DNA of 64,000 nt. Source: Maricaulis sp017643475 (GTDB lineage Bacteria; Pseudomonadota; Alphaproteobacteria; Caulobacterales; Maricaulaceae). Below the pieces are notes generated by a model. That model was not told the DNA's origin and ran no database searches. It saw only the letters and a program-made list of their open reading frames with translations. Made by a program: the position numbers and the translations under genes. How positions within the stretch are numbered: position 1 is the first letter of the stretch; each line of letters begins with the position of its first letter. This document shows, piece by piece, positions 1-8,306 of the stretch. The stretch is taken from positions 2,976,001 to 3,040,000 of the forward strand of contig NZ_CP138920.1 in assembly GCF_047123815.1 (NCBI RefSeq), in the 5' to 3' direction.

Positions 1-1
1 A

Positions 2-787
2 GCCAGCGGGATTGGCCGCGCGCTGGCCTTTGCGCTCGCCGAGCGTGACTGCAATCTGGCGCTGGCAGATATCAATGAGGATGCACTCCGGGAGGTCGCA
101 AACGCGCTGGCCAGCAATGAACGCAAGGTCACAGCCACGCGTGTGGATGTTGGCCGGCGCGGTGATATTGCTGACTTTGCTGACACGGTGCGCGCTGAAC
201 ACGGCGAGGCACACCTCCTCTTCAACAATGCCGGCGTTGCTGCCGGCGGTACGTTCGAGGAATTGTCCGAAGAGACTTTCGAATGGCTGGTCGGAATCAA
301 TTTCTGGGGGCCGATCCGCATGACCCGAGCTTTCCTGCCCCTGATGCATGCGAGTGGCGATGGGCACATAACCAATGTCTCCAGCATTTTCGGGGTTATT
401 GCGCCGGCCGGGCAGACTGCCTACAGCGCCAGCAAGTTCGGTGTTCGTGGCTTCTCTGACGCCCTGCGTCACGAGCTGGCCGGGTCCGATATCTCGGTGA
501 CCACCGTCCATCCGGGCGGTGTGAACACGAACATCGCCAAGTCGGCCCGGGTATCGGACAGCGCCAGCGAGGAAGACATCGAGGCCGGCTTGAAGCAGGC
601 GGCCCAGAATCTGGTGATGCCGCCAAGCGAGGCGGCCGGAATCATCCTGCGCGGTGTCGAGCGCCGCAAACCACGGGTGCTGGTGGGCAGGGACGCGCAT
701 TTACTACACTGGCTCGAACGCCTGATGCCATCGAGCTATTGGGGGCTGATGGCGCGTCGCCTCGGCAGGGCGAAAGCGGAGGACTGA
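2..787 (+). CDS. SDR family oxidoreductase, 5' end outside window
   Basis: This is a short-chain dehydrogenase/reductase with a Rossmann fold, probably using NAD(P)H on an unknown substrate. The frame is already open at base 2 and begins within the dinucleotide-binding glycine motif (ASGIGRAL), so only a short N-terminus is missing. Downstream are the NNAG motif, the catalytic serine region (NVSSIFG) and the YSASK catalytic Tyr/Lys pair. The C-terminus has a long basic tail typical of SDRs related to acyl or retinol dehydrogenases. The stop lies one base before the start of the next gene, so the two are probably cotranscribed. The substrate cannot be read from the sequence. Confidence 0.9.
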   Translation, partial: ASGIGRALAFALAERDCNLALADINEDALREVANALASNERKVTATRVDVGRRGDIADFADTVRAEHGEAHLLFNNAGVAAGGTFEELSEETFEWLVGINFWGPIRMTRAFLPLMHASGDGHITNVSSIFGVIAPAGQTAYSASKFGVRGFSDALRHELAGSDISVTTVHPGGVNTNIAKSARVSDSASEEDIEAGLKQAAQNLVMPPSEAAGIILRGVERRKPRVLVGRDAHLLHWLERLMPSSYWGLMARRLGRAKAED

Positions 788-788
788 C

Positions 789-1751
789 ATGGAACTGGCT
801 CTGACAATTCTGGGCGCGCTGTTGCTGATCGTGATGCTGGTCCTGATCGGTTTCGCAGGCTTCTCGGCCTATGTGTCTGGCAAGATTTCCAAGGCCATGG
901 CGCCAGCCGGTGCTTTCCAGGAGGTTGAGGGCGGCCGCATTCACTATGTCGAGAAGGGCGAGGGGCGGCCGCTGCTGCTGATCCATGGCCTGGGCGGCAA
1001 CCTGCACAATTTCGGCTATGCGATGATCGATCGTCTGGCCGAGCGCTATCACGTCATCGCTATCGACCGTCCGGGATGCGGACATTCCGAACGGGATAAT
1101 GACGAGCTGGCGCGCCTTCCAAGGCAGGCGGAAATGATTGCCGATTTCATCCGCCGAAAGGGCATCGAGAAACCGCTTGTCATCGGACATTCCCTGGGCG
1201 GTGCGATCTCCCTTCGCCTGGCCATCGACCACCCTGAACTGGTCGGCGGGTTGGCAATGCTGTCACCGCTCACGGCTGTCCAGGAGAGCGCTCCGGCCGT
1301 ATTTGGTGGTCTCTTTGCGCCCAATTCCGCCCTGCGGGGCATCATCGCAAACACGATCGCTGTACCGGCGTCCATCCGCAATGGCGCCGCCGTGGTGGAG
1401 ACGATCTTTGCTCCGGAACCGGTCCCTGAGGACTTTCGAACGCGCGGAGGTGGATTGTTGTCGCTTCGGCCGGTTGCCTACTACGCGGCGTCGACCGATA
1501 TGCACGCAGTGCCGATGGATATCGGAGCGCAGCAGGATTTGTACGCTCGGATTTCTGCTCCCATGGGGATGTTGTACGGCGATGATGATGCGGTGCTGGT
1601 GGCCGACCATCATGTCGCGGCAATCATGGCGGTGCAGCCGGAACTTCACCTGGTCCGCATGGGCGGGGTGGGGCACATGCCGCTGGTGACCCAGCCGGAC
1701 ACGTGCGAGCGCTTTATCGACGAAATGGCAAGCCGGGTTTTTGCGACTTAA
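789..1751 (+). CDS. alpha/beta hydrolase, membrane-anchored N-terminus
   Basis: This 320-residue alpha/beta-hydrolase-fold protein starts with a hydrophobic segment (residues 1-30) that probably anchors it in the inner membrane. The oxyanion motif HGLGGN lies near residue 66. The nucleophile elbow GHSLGG puts the catalytic Ser near residue 134, and a C-terminal GHMP supplies the catalytic His. It starts one base after the upstream SDR stop, so the two form a pair, perhaps acting on a hydrophobic ester or lipid-like substrate (inference). No specific substrate family was recognised. Confidence 0.85.
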   Translation: MELALTILGALLLIVMLVLIGFAGFSAYVSGKISKAMAPAGAFQEVEGGRIHYVEKGEGRPLLLIHGLGGNLHNFGYAMIDRLAERYHVIAIDRPGCGHSERDNDELARLPRQAEMIADFIRRKGIEKPLVIGHSLGGAISLRLAIDHPELVGGLAMLSPLTAVQESAPAVFGGLFAPNSALRGIIANTIAVPASIRNGAAVVETIFAPEPVPEDFRTRGGGLLSLRPVAYYAASTDMHAVPMDIGAQQDLYARISAPMGMLYGDDDAVLVADHHVAAIMAVQPELHLVRMGGVGHMPLVTQPDTCERFIDEMASRVFAT

Positions 1752-1821
1752 AACCAGCTTGGCTTGGGCGCGCGAACATGTCATGTCGCTAGGCCAATGA
1801 TCACCCAGCGAGGGCACAGCC

Positions 1822-2472
1822 ATGAAGTTTTTCGTCGACACTGCTGACGTTTCTGAGATCCGTGATATCGCCGATGTCGGCCTGCTTGATGGCGTGACCA
1901 CAAACCCCTCGCTGATCATGAAATCAGGTCGCGACTTTATCGAGGTGATCGCCGAGATATGCGAAATCGTCGAGGGGCCGGTCAGCGCTGAGGTTACGGC
2001 CCTGGAAGCCGACGCCATGATCGCGGAAGGCAAGAAACTTGCGGCTATTGCATCAAATGTCGTGGTCAAATTGCCATTGACATGGGATGGGCTGAAGGCG
2101 TGCAAGGCGCTCGTCAGTGCAGGCATCCAGACCAATGTCACCCTGTGTTTTTCGGCCAATCAGGGCCTGATGGCTGCGAAGGCCGGCGCGACCTATGTCT
2201 CGCCCTTCATCGGTCGTCTGGACGATCTTGGGGTTGATGGCATGGAGCTGATCCACGATCTGCGCATGATCTTCGACAATTACGGTTTCGAGACCGAGGT
2301 GCTGGCTGCATCAATCCGATCTGCTGCGCATGTGCAGGAGTGTGCCATCGCCGGAGCTGATGTTGCGACCGTACCGCCGGGCGTGCTCAAGGGGCTGGTC
2401 AAGCATCAGCTGACCGACAAGGGCCTGGCTGCTTTTATGGATGATTGGAAAAAGACGGGTCAGTCGCTCTAG
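1822..2472 (+). CDS. tal: transaldolase / fructose-6-phosphate aldolase family
   Basis: This 216-residue protein has the length and motifs of the small (TalC/FSA-type) transaldolases. The TNPSL motif near residue 28 and the Schiff-base lysine in VVVKLP (Lys83) are present. It should transfer dihydroxyacetone units between sugar phosphates in the non-oxidative pentose phosphate pathway, or act as a fructose-6-phosphate aldolase; the subfamilies are hard to separate by eye. It stands alone, about 70 bases after the hydrolase, with AGGGCACAGCC just before its ATG. Confidence 0.9.
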   Translation: MKFFVDTADVSEIRDIADVGLLDGVTTNPSLIMKSGRDFIEVIAEICEIVEGPVSAEVTALEADAMIAEGKKLAAIASNVVVKLPLTWDGLKACKALVSAGIQTNVTLCFSANQGLMAAKAGATYVSPFIGRLDDLGVDGMELIHDLRMIFDNYGFETEVLAASIRSAAHVQECAIAGADVATVPPGVLKGLVKHQLTDKGLAAFMDDWKKTGQSL

Positions 2473-2475
2473 AGC

Positions 2476-2730
2476 TCAGACTACGTCAACCAAACTCCAG
2501 TCGCGTCGCGCCGTATCGGTATCAAGATACTCGTTGAAGGCGTCGAGTGTGCCCGAACTGGTTGCCTGGACGGTGACCAGTTGTCGTCGGACCGTGCGAT
2601 TATTGGTTAGGAAGAGGCATTCGCCATTGTTGGTTTTGCTTTTGTCCAAGCGTGTAATGAACCGCAGCACGTGTTGCTGAAAGCGCAGAACCTCTTCTTC
2701 AGTCTTGAAGCTATGTGTCTGTGACAACAT
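2476..2730 (-). CDS. small hypothetical protein, 84 aa
   Basis: This is an unrecognised small soluble protein. The ATG at 2730 is preceded on the minus strand by a purine-rich GGGGGAAAA ribosome-binding sequence. The product is polar with a helical N-terminal half (TEEEVLRFQQHVLRFI), no signal peptide and no membrane segment. It converges on the transaldolase, with stops three bases apart. The base composition is lower in GC than its neighbours. No function can be assigned. Confidence 0.5.
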   Translation of the reverse strand: MLSQTHSFKTEEEVLRFQQHVLRFITRLDKSKTNNGECLFLTNNRTVRRQLVTVQATSSGTLDAFNEYLDTDTARRDWSLVDVV

Positions 2731-2977
2731 GATTTTCCCCCACGAGCGTCATATGGCTCGCTCCCCGATCAGGCCTTATTGTGCAGCCTGTTCTTCGCAG
2801 TTTTGCAGATTGTAACCCTAAAACGCAACCTGAACGGCAAATCCGTCGCGAAAAATGGGTAAGCGCAGGGCGTGCAAACTGCGTCCATCCTGTCGCGCAA
2901 CAAATTGCCATACAGATTTTGTGGAATTGAACCCGTAACCCGGAGACCTGACAGGCAATCAAGAACCGGGGGCGTCG

Positions 2978-3938
2978 ATGACTTCGTCGCAATCTCTCCA
3001 GCGTAGCGGGTTTGATATAAACCTTGCTGGCGTTGGTCTAATTACAATTTTAGGGGCGCTCTGGGCGCTCTTCGCTGCTGCCTTTGCGCCGGATGCTGCC
3101 ATGAAAGGGCAGTCCTGGTTGATTCTCGGCGGCTTCCTGACGGGCATTTTCCTGGTCGTCGGCGCTGCGGCGCGCGGCGGTGTGATCACGGATCAGTCCG
3201 ACTATAACGAGGACATCGTCAAGGCAGGCGTCATCGCCTCGCTCTTCTGGGGCGTTGCCGGATTGCTGGTTGGTGTCATCATCGCTGCCCAGCTGGCCTT
3301 CCCGATCCTCAATTTCGATGATTTCGGCTTTTTGAGCTTTGGTCGCCTGCGCCCGCTGCATACGTCAGCGGTGATCTTCGCCTTTGGCGGCAATGTGCTG
3401 ATCGCGACATCCTTCTACGTCGTTCAGCGGACGTGCCGCACGCGCATTGCCGGCGGGATCTGGCCCTGGTTCGTCTTCTGGGGCTATCAGTTCTTCATCG
3501 TCATCGCGGCGTCCGGTTATCTGATCGGCATCACCCAGGGGTAGGAATATGCCGAGCCGGAATGGTATGCCGACCTCTGGTTGACCGTGGTCTGGGTCGC
3601 CTATCTCCTGGTCTTCCTCGGCACGCTGATGAAGCGCAAGGAGCCGCACATCTATGTGGCCAACTGGTTCTACCTCGCCTTCATCCTGACGATCGCGGTA
3701 CTGCACGTGGTCAATAACCTGGCCATGCCGGTCGATTTCTTCGGCTCGCGCAGCTACTCGCTGATGGCCGGTGTGCAGAACGCTCTGACCCAGTGGTGGT
3801 ATGGCCACAACGCGGTTGGTTTCTTCCTGACGGCAGGTTTTCTTGGCATCATGTACTACTGCATTCCGAAGCGGGTACAGCGTCCGGTCTATTCCTACCG
3901 CCTCTCCATCATCCACTTCTGGTCCCTGATCTTCATCT
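2978..3938 (+). pseudogene. ccoN: ccoN remnant: cbb3 oxidase subunit I, TAG-interrupted and truncated
   Basis: The frame encodes the N-terminal two thirds of the catalytic heme-copper subunit of cbb3-type cytochrome c oxidase. It has a short N-terminal domain and several membrane helices with the RLRPLHTSAVIFAFGGN helix and its heme-ligand His. An in-frame TAG at 3542-3544 lies within a conserved stretch (GYLIGITQG, stop, EYAEPEWYADLW), and the same frame continues intact on both sides. The gene then runs through IHFWSLIFI and is cut at about 3931-3938 by an IS3-family end. The remaining copper-binding histidines and C-terminal helices are gone. No ccoO, ccoQ or ccoP follows. A non-functional remnant is the clear reading. 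Confidence 0.9.
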
Positions 3939-4021
3939 TCGTTCCTTCGTCACTACGACGAAACCCAAACCCTCCCTAAATAACAACCTCAAATCTGTGC
4001 CATAGGCGCTGACGGGGGACA
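3931..4021 (-). mobile_element. 91-bp remnant of an IS3-family element (5' end)
   Basis: These 91 bases match 7481-7571 with four mismatches and in the same orientation. They contain the terminal inverted repeat (outer end at 4021, reading TGTCCCCCGTCAGCGCC on the minus strand) and the first two codons of orfA. The rest of this copy is missing. The join to ccoN falls in CTTCATCT, which is present in the IS and matches the expected ccoN sequence, suggesting deletion at microhomology. Confidence 0.85.
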
Positions 4022-4058
4022 GATCGCGCCGGAAAACCCGCGCCCGCCTCTCATTATC

Positions 4059-4089
4059 AGGCCCGAAGCCCCGACGGTTCGGGCCTTTT
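4059..4089 (+). terminator. intrinsic terminator with no upstream gene left
   Basis: A perfect 9-bp stem (AGGCCCGAA with TTCGGGCCT) around a 10-base loop is followed by TTTT. No complete plus-strand gene ends just before it, because the IS remnant abuts 37 bases upstream. It may be the tail of a gene lost when the IS moved here. Confidence 0.6.
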
Positions 4090-4201
4090 GCTTCCGTTCG
4101 CAAGAGCCCCTTAACCCGAGGCGCTTCAACCCTCGCTTTCTCTCGTGACGATTGCGCCTGAACCGTCTAGCTTGGCCGGATCTGCATGTGTCGAGGTTAT
4201 C

Positions 4202-5680
4202 ATGTTCCATCTGCGCTTTATCGGGCTTGCCGCCAGCCTGCTTGCCTTGTCCCTCCTCGTTCTATCGGTCTCGAGTCAGGCTCAGGCCCAGACGCAGACT
4301 GGGGCACAGGACGAGGCAAGCGGTTTTCAGGCTGAGGCCGATGCGATTGCCGCGCGCTGGACCGAGATACTCAATAGTCGCTATCGCGAACTCGCCGCCC
4401 TCGACGAACAAGCTTTCATCACCGGCTGGGCAGAGGAGATCGACGGGTGGAAAACACAACTGCGCGCACTGGAAGTCGAACATGATCGTTCAGCCGAGGC
4501 TTACATCACGCGTATCCATTATGAATGGGCCATCGGTCGTCTGCTTTACGGCCCGATGCACGGACGCCTGACGCAGGATCGCGCCTTTCGTCCCAGTTCC
4601 ACCTATGATGCCTATCTCGACGAGGTGGATCTGGGACGGGCGGACCTGCTCGAACTGGACGAGTATCGCAGCTTCATCGAACGACTGCGCGATTACTGGG
4701 CCGATACACGCTTTGACGAAGATGTGCCCGGCACCGTGCAATTCCTGACGGCCAAGCTGGAGTCGGGCCACCGGTTCAGTCATCCCGATATCCAGTGTTA
4801 CCTCAACACCCAGTCTCTCAGGCTCTGGGTGGAGGAAAACGCCGCCGATGGCCTGCACACCGAAGCCGAAGATCACCGCGCCGCCTGCCCGGGCGAGGCG
4901 TCCGACGATATCCTGGCGATGGTCGCCGCCGAACGCGCCGAGCGGGACGGTCATATCATCGAGACCTTCAAGACCTTCGACGATTATGATCTGGAGATTC
5001 ATATCTACCTGCCCGACGACTGGAGCGCGGATGATGACCTTCGTCCCGCCATGGTCTGGGTCCACGGCGGTGGCTGGTTTTTCGGGTCCTGGAGCTGGTG
5101 CGGGCCCTGTAGTTTCTTCAAGGATCGCGGCCATGTGGTGGCGCAGATTGAGTATCGCACGCGGGGGCGTTTCGGTGTGCGGGCCGGAGACAGTCTCGCC
5201 GATGTGACAGATGCGATCGCCTGGCTCCGCGAGAATGCCCAGACCTATGGCATCGACGCGTCCCGGATCGGCGTGTCGGGTTTTTCCGCTGGCGCGCATC
5301 TCTCCGTCGCAGCGGCCACACTGGAAGCGCCGACTTCGCCCTCGCGACCTGATTTGGCCCTCTCCTTTTCCGGCTGTATGGACATGACCGATGACGGCTA
5401 CATGATCTCGATTGCCGGAGGCTGGCCAACCGCCCGCTCGCTCTCACCCTTGCACATGATGGACGGAGCGCTACCCCCGCTGTTTATCGCCCATGCCCAC
5501 GAGGATACGGACTGTTCCTTTGAGACGGCCACGGCCTTTGCCCAAGCCGCCCGCGCCCAGGGCACGTCTGTCGACATGATTGATTTCCCCCAGGCCGGTC
5601 ATTTCTTCCTGCGTGATCCGGACCGCGCGCACCTCACCCGTACCCGTGTCAACGCGTTCCTGGATAAGCACGGCTATTGA
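4202..5680 (+). CDS. secreted alpha/beta hydrolase (carboxylesterase-like)
   Basis: This 492-residue exported protein starts with a signal peptide (about residues 1-30, hydrophobic core followed by SSQAQAQ). A helical N-terminal domain of about 250 residues is followed by an esterase/lipase domain. That domain shows the oxyanion motif HGGGW near residue 287, the nucleophile GFSAGAH (Ser362), an acidic residue in HAHEDTDC and the catalytic His467 in AGHFF. The start at 4202 is preferred over the upstream frame opening at 4145 because it begins the signal peptide. It lies between two IS ends, so it may have arrived with, or been joined by, the mobile element. The substrate is unknown. Confidence 0.85.
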   Translation: MFHLRFIGLAASLLALSLLVLSVSSQAQAQTQTGAQDEASGFQAEADAIAARWTEILNSRYRELAALDEQAFITGWAEEIDGWKTQLRALEVEHDRSAEAYITRIHYEWAIGRLLYGPMHGRLTQDRAFRPSSTYDAYLDEVDLGRADLLELDEYRSFIERLRDYWADTRFDEDVPGTVQFLTAKLESGHRFSHPDIQCYLNTQSLRLWVEENAADGLHTEAEDHRAACPGEASDDILAMVAAERAERDGHIIETFKTFDDYDLEIHIYLPDDWSADDDLRPAMVWVHGGGWFFGSWSWCGPCSFFKDRGHVVAQIEYRTRGRFGVRAGDSLADVTDAIAWLRENAQTYGIDASRIGVSGFSAGAHLSVAAATLEAPTSPSRPDLALSFSGCMDMTDDGYMISIAGGWPTARSLSPLHMMDGALPPLFIAHAHEDTDCSFETATAFAQAARAQGTSVDMIDFPQAGHFFLRDPDRAHLTRTRVNAFLDKHGY

Positions 5681-6055
5681 TCAAGCGGACCGATCTCCCC
5701 AACTGAGCGGGCACGGTCGCGCGCGCTGGACGTCAGGCGGTCCTGCGAGCTCTTTATGGTTGATTTGCTCATCGAGCAGTTCGTGACCATCCGGCTCATC
5801 AATTGAGAAGGCGTCGAGGATGCGACGTTCCTCAGCCGGATCGGTCCACGCGAAGAAGGCGTCGATCTCGACCGGGTTTCCGTGGTCGTTGTAGAACCCG
5901 CTATCAAGCGAGAGTTCACCGCGCTTGCAACGGACGCGCTGCACCCGATTAGCTTCCTTCGCTGCGGGGATGAATGCGAGGAAACGAGAGCCGTCCTGCG
6001 GAGCCTCTTCCGTATTCCAATTCCACATCATGCGGGTCGAGAAGAACTTATCCAT
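5681..6055 (-). CDS. hypothetical protein abutting an IS end, 124 aa
   Basis: The frame starts at 6055, five bases inside the outer end of the IS3 element. A canonical upstream region is therefore lost unless the IS end supplies a promoter. The N-terminal region contains EEAPQDGSRFLAF, which resembles the APKDG-x-LA motif of small proteins common in phages and alphaproteobacterial genomes; that link is tentative. An aromatic stretch (IDAFFAWTD) follows. The end converges with the esterase gene. The true start could have been removed by the insertion. Confidence 0.45.
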   Translation of the reverse strand: MDKFFSTRMMWNWNTEEAPQDGSRFLAFIPAAKEANRVQRVRCKRGELSLDSGFYNDHGNPVEIDAFFAWTDPAEERRILDAFSIDEPDGHELLDEQINHKELAGPPDVQRARPCPLSWGDRSA

Positions 6056-6060
6056 CTTAG

Positions 6061-6086
6061 TGTCCGTCGTCAGAACATTTGGCACA
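6061..6086 (+). repeat. IS terminal inverted repeat, orfB side
   Basis: The first 26 bases of the IS on the plus strand pair with the other end at 20 of 26 positions. TGTCC, CGTCAG and TGGCACA are the conserved blocks. Confidence 0.8.
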
Positions 6087-6134
6087 ACTCGCGGCGTAGG
6101 ATTGCGGAGTGTGGGCCTCGTCTGGGATTGATGT

Positions 6135-7115
6135 TTAGGCGGCGAGCCTGCGGTGTTGCAAGCGCCGATGTTCGAGTGTCTGTCGCTTGATCCTTTCTCT
6201 TCGTTTGATGATTGCTTGTGCCCTGCCGAAGTAGGCGTCGGCGGGTGTGACGTTGTCGAAGCTCTCGTGGTAGCGCTGGTGGTTGTAATGCTCGACGAAG
6301 GCCTCGATCTGCTGTTCGAGATCGCCGGGCAGGAAGTAGTTCTCCAGCAACACACAGTTCTTCAGGGGCTGGTGCCAGCGCTCGATCTTGCCTTGGGTCT
6401 GCGGATGGAAGGGCGCGCCGCGAACGTGATCCATCTGCTTGCCATTGAGATAATCGGCCAGTTCTCCGGCGATGTAACTCGGGCCGTTGTCGCTCAGGAG
6501 CCGCGGCCTGTGCAGCACGTTGGCGTGGTCGTAGCCTGAGGCTGCCAGAGCCATGTCGAGCGTCTCGGTGACGTCCTCGGCCCTCATGGTGGAGCAGAGC
6601 TTCCAAGCAATGATGTAGCGCGAGTAATCGTCGAGCGCGGTGGATAGGTAGACCCAGCCCCATCCGATGATCTTGAAGTAGGTAAAATCGGTCTGCCATA
6701 TCTCGTTGGGCCGAGTCGTCTGCGTGTGGAACGCCTCTGCCGCCTTGATCACCGTGTAGGCCGGGCTGGTGATCAGATCATGGGCCTTGAGAAGGCGATA
6801 AACCGTGGCTTCGGATACGAAGTAGCACCGCTCGTCGGTGAAGCGCACCACCAGTTCGCGAGGAGACAGTTCGGTCAGCTCCAGCGCCATCTCGACGATC
6901 TGCTGCTGGATGTCCTCACCGATGCGGTTCCACACCCGGCTCGGCGTCGATGGCCGGTTTGCCAGCGCCTCCGGCCCGCCTTCAATGTAGAGGTCATACC
7001 AGCGGTAAAAGGTTCGCCTTGCCACGCCGATCTGGTCCAGCGTTTGCTTGGCGGGCAGGTGAGACTGCTCGACGATACGGATGATCTCCAGCTTCTCGGA
7101 TGCGGGATACCTCAT
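6135..7115 (-). CDS. IS3-family transposase OrfB (DDE integrase core)
   Basis: OrfB is 326 residues from the ATG at 7115. A helix-turn-helix region (residues 1-60) precedes the rve catalytic core. The DDE triad is visible: Asp in IWQTDFTYF, Asp in LLSDNGPSY and Glu in QGKIERWHQ. The ATG overlaps the natural orfA stop as ATGA, so coupling or frameshifting would join the two products in a working element. OrfB is intact, but orfA is broken, so self-mobility is doubtful. Confidence 0.9.
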   Translation of the reverse strand: MRYPASEKLEIIRIVEQSHLPAKQTLDQIGVARRTFYRWYDLYIEGGPEALANRPSTPSRVWNRIGEDIQQQIVEMALELTELSPRELVVRFTDERCYFVSEATVYRLLKAHDLITSPAYTVIKAAEAFHTQTTRPNEIWQTDFTYFKIIGWGWVYLSTALDDYSRYIIAWKLCSTMRAEDVTETLDMALAASGYDHANVLHRPRLLSDNGPSYIAGELADYLNGKQMDHVRGAPFHPQTQGKIERWHQPLKNCVLLENYFLPGDLEQQIEAFVEHYNHQRYHESFDNVTPADAYFGRAQAIIKRRERIKRQTLEHRRLQHRRLAA

Positions 7116-7486
7116 TCGTTGTCTCCCCCATCCGCGACCATGCTTTTTTTGAGCAGGCGGTTCTCCAGGATGAGGTCGGCCACACACTCCTTCAGATCGC
7201 GGGCCTCGCGGCGAAGATCTTTCACCTCGTCCGTGGTAGCAGCACGGGCGGTGTCACCGGCAAGCCGACGCTTGCCAGCTTCCATGAATTCCTTGAATCA
7301 GGAGTAATACAGGCTCTGGGCAATGCCTTCCTTGCGGCACAGCTCGGCGATGGAGTCATCACCGCGCAGGCCGTTGAGCACGATCCTGATCTTGTCTTTA
7401 GCGGAAAAATGCCGACGGGCCTTTCGGCGGATGTCCTTCACCACCTGCTCGGCAGGCGATTTAGACCTTGAGGATTTGGGCTTCAT
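7112..7486 (-). pseudogene. IS3-family OrfA with internal TGA
   Basis: OrfA would be 124 residues: a DNA-binding helix-turn-helix (FSAKDKIRIVLNGLRGDD, then IAELCRKEGI) followed by a leucine-zipper-like region (VKDLRREARDLKE). An in-frame TGA at 7298-7300 lies after the IAQSLYYS motif. Homologous OrfA proteins usually have Trp there, so TGG to TGA is the simplest explanation. The frame continues cleanly to its normal stop overlapping orfB. Confidence 0.8.
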
Positions 7487-7571
7487 CTTCGTTCCTTCGT
7501 CACTACGACGAAACCCAAATCCGCCTTAAATCACAACCTCAAATCTGTGCCATAGGCGCTGACGGGGGACA
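7481..7571 (-). repeat. 91-bp direct repeat of 3931-4021
   Basis: This 5' end of the intact IS is repeated at 3931-4021 with four substitutions (in the AAACCCAAAT, CCGCCTTAAA and TCACAACCTC blocks). The two copies have the same orientation and bracket the 2-kb insert. Confidence 0.9.
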
Positions 7572-7572
7572 G

Positions 7573-8110
7573 TTTCCGCTTTGAAGACAAGCTGCGCCCG
7601 GAAGCGCGCGAAACCATCGATGCGCTGCACAAGCGCGTGTGCCGCGTGATCCTGCTTTCCGGTGACCGCCAGGCTCCGGTAGCCGCTATCGCTGAGGAGC
7701 TGGGGCTGGACAAGTGGCAGGCCGAGCTGAAACCGCAGGACAAGATCGAGCGTATCCAGGCCTCTAAGGAACAGGGCGCCAAGGTCGCCATGGTCGGTGA
7801 TGGCATCAATGACGCGCCCGCCCTGGCTGCCGCTGATATTTCGGTGTCTCTTGCCTCAGCAGTAGAAATCTCCCAGGCCGCCGCGGATTTTGTGCTGCAG
7901 GGCGACAAGCTCGACCGCATGGTCCGGGCGATGGATGTTTCCTGCGGCGCGAAACGCCGCGTATTGGAGAATTTTGGCCTGGACGTTGTCTATAATATGA
8001 TCGCGGTTCCACTGGCTGTGTTTGGTTTTGTCACGCCTCTGGTTGCGGCGATTGCCATGTCCGCATCCTCGCTTCTGGTGATATTGAATGCGTTGAGGCT
8101 CGCTCGCTGA
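7573..8110 (+). pseudogene. ccoI: ccoI remnant: 3' third of the cbb3-assembly copper P-type ATPase
   Basis: The open frame enters directly from the IS end and encodes the last 178 residues of a P1B-type copper-transporting ATPase of the CcoI/FixI type, which loads copper into cbb3 oxidase. The P-domain motif LLSGDR, the hinge MVGDGINDAPAL and two C-terminal membrane helices are present. The N-terminal metal-binding domain, the copper-transporting CPC helix and the phosphorylated DKTGT motif are all missing. It cannot work as a transporter. It ends against ccoS, the normal cco gene order. Confidence 0.9.
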
Positions 8111-8268
8111 AGTCTTTCCTGATCTGGATGATTCCGCTCGCCCTTTTGATGGGCCTGGCCGGCCTGACCGGCTTCATGTGGAGCCTGAAATCCGGCCAGT
8201 TCGAGCATCTCGATGGTGCCGCCCACCGCATCCTCATGGATGACGACAAGCCGCTCGATCGCGATTGA
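8107..8268 (+). CDS. ccoS: CcoS-like cbb3 oxidase maturation protein
   Basis: This 53-residue single-membrane-segment protein has the CcoS hallmarks: a hydrophobic N-terminus, then WSLKSGQFEHLDGAA and a DDDKP tail. CcoS helps cofactor incorporation into cbb3 oxidase. The expected start, overlapping the ccoI stop, reads CTG rather than ATG/GTG. The next in-frame ATG is at 8128, which would shorten the N-terminus by seven residues. Its partner genes are gone, so it is probably a relic, although the frame is open. Confidence 0.75.
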   Translation: MKSFLIWMIPLALLMGLAGLTGFMWSLKSGQFEHLDGAAHRILMDDDKPLDRD

Positions 8269-8276
8269 GCGCGAAT

Positions 8277-8301
8277 GAAAACGCCCGGCTGTGCCGGGCG
8301 T
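8277..8301 (-). terminator. intrinsic terminator for the DUF2189 gene
   Basis: A 9-bp perfect stem (ACGCCCGGC with GCCGGGCGT, 3-base loop) is followed on the minus strand by TTTT. It lies directly after the minus-strand gene ending at 8307 and may also stop ccoS transcription. Confidence 0.7.
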
Positions 8302-8306
8302 TCATC

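Larger units (their letters stand above)
6061..7571 (-). mobile_element. IS3-family insertion sequence, about 1.5 kb
   Basis: The element is bounded by imperfect inverted repeats at 6061-6086 and 7546-7571 (20 of 26 positions identical, both starting TGTCC and sharing TGGCACA). It carries overlapping orfA and orfB read on the minus strand, with orfB encoding an rve-type DDE transposase. No 3-4 bp target duplication is evident: CTTAG precedes it and GTTTC follows. Missing duplications fit rearrangement after insertion, since ccoI sequence lies on one side and unrelated cargo on the other. Confidence 0.9.

Noticed and set aside
6056..7576. Target-site duplication around the IS
   Set aside because: The flanks differ (CTTAG on the left, GTTTC on the right), so no duplication can be claimed.
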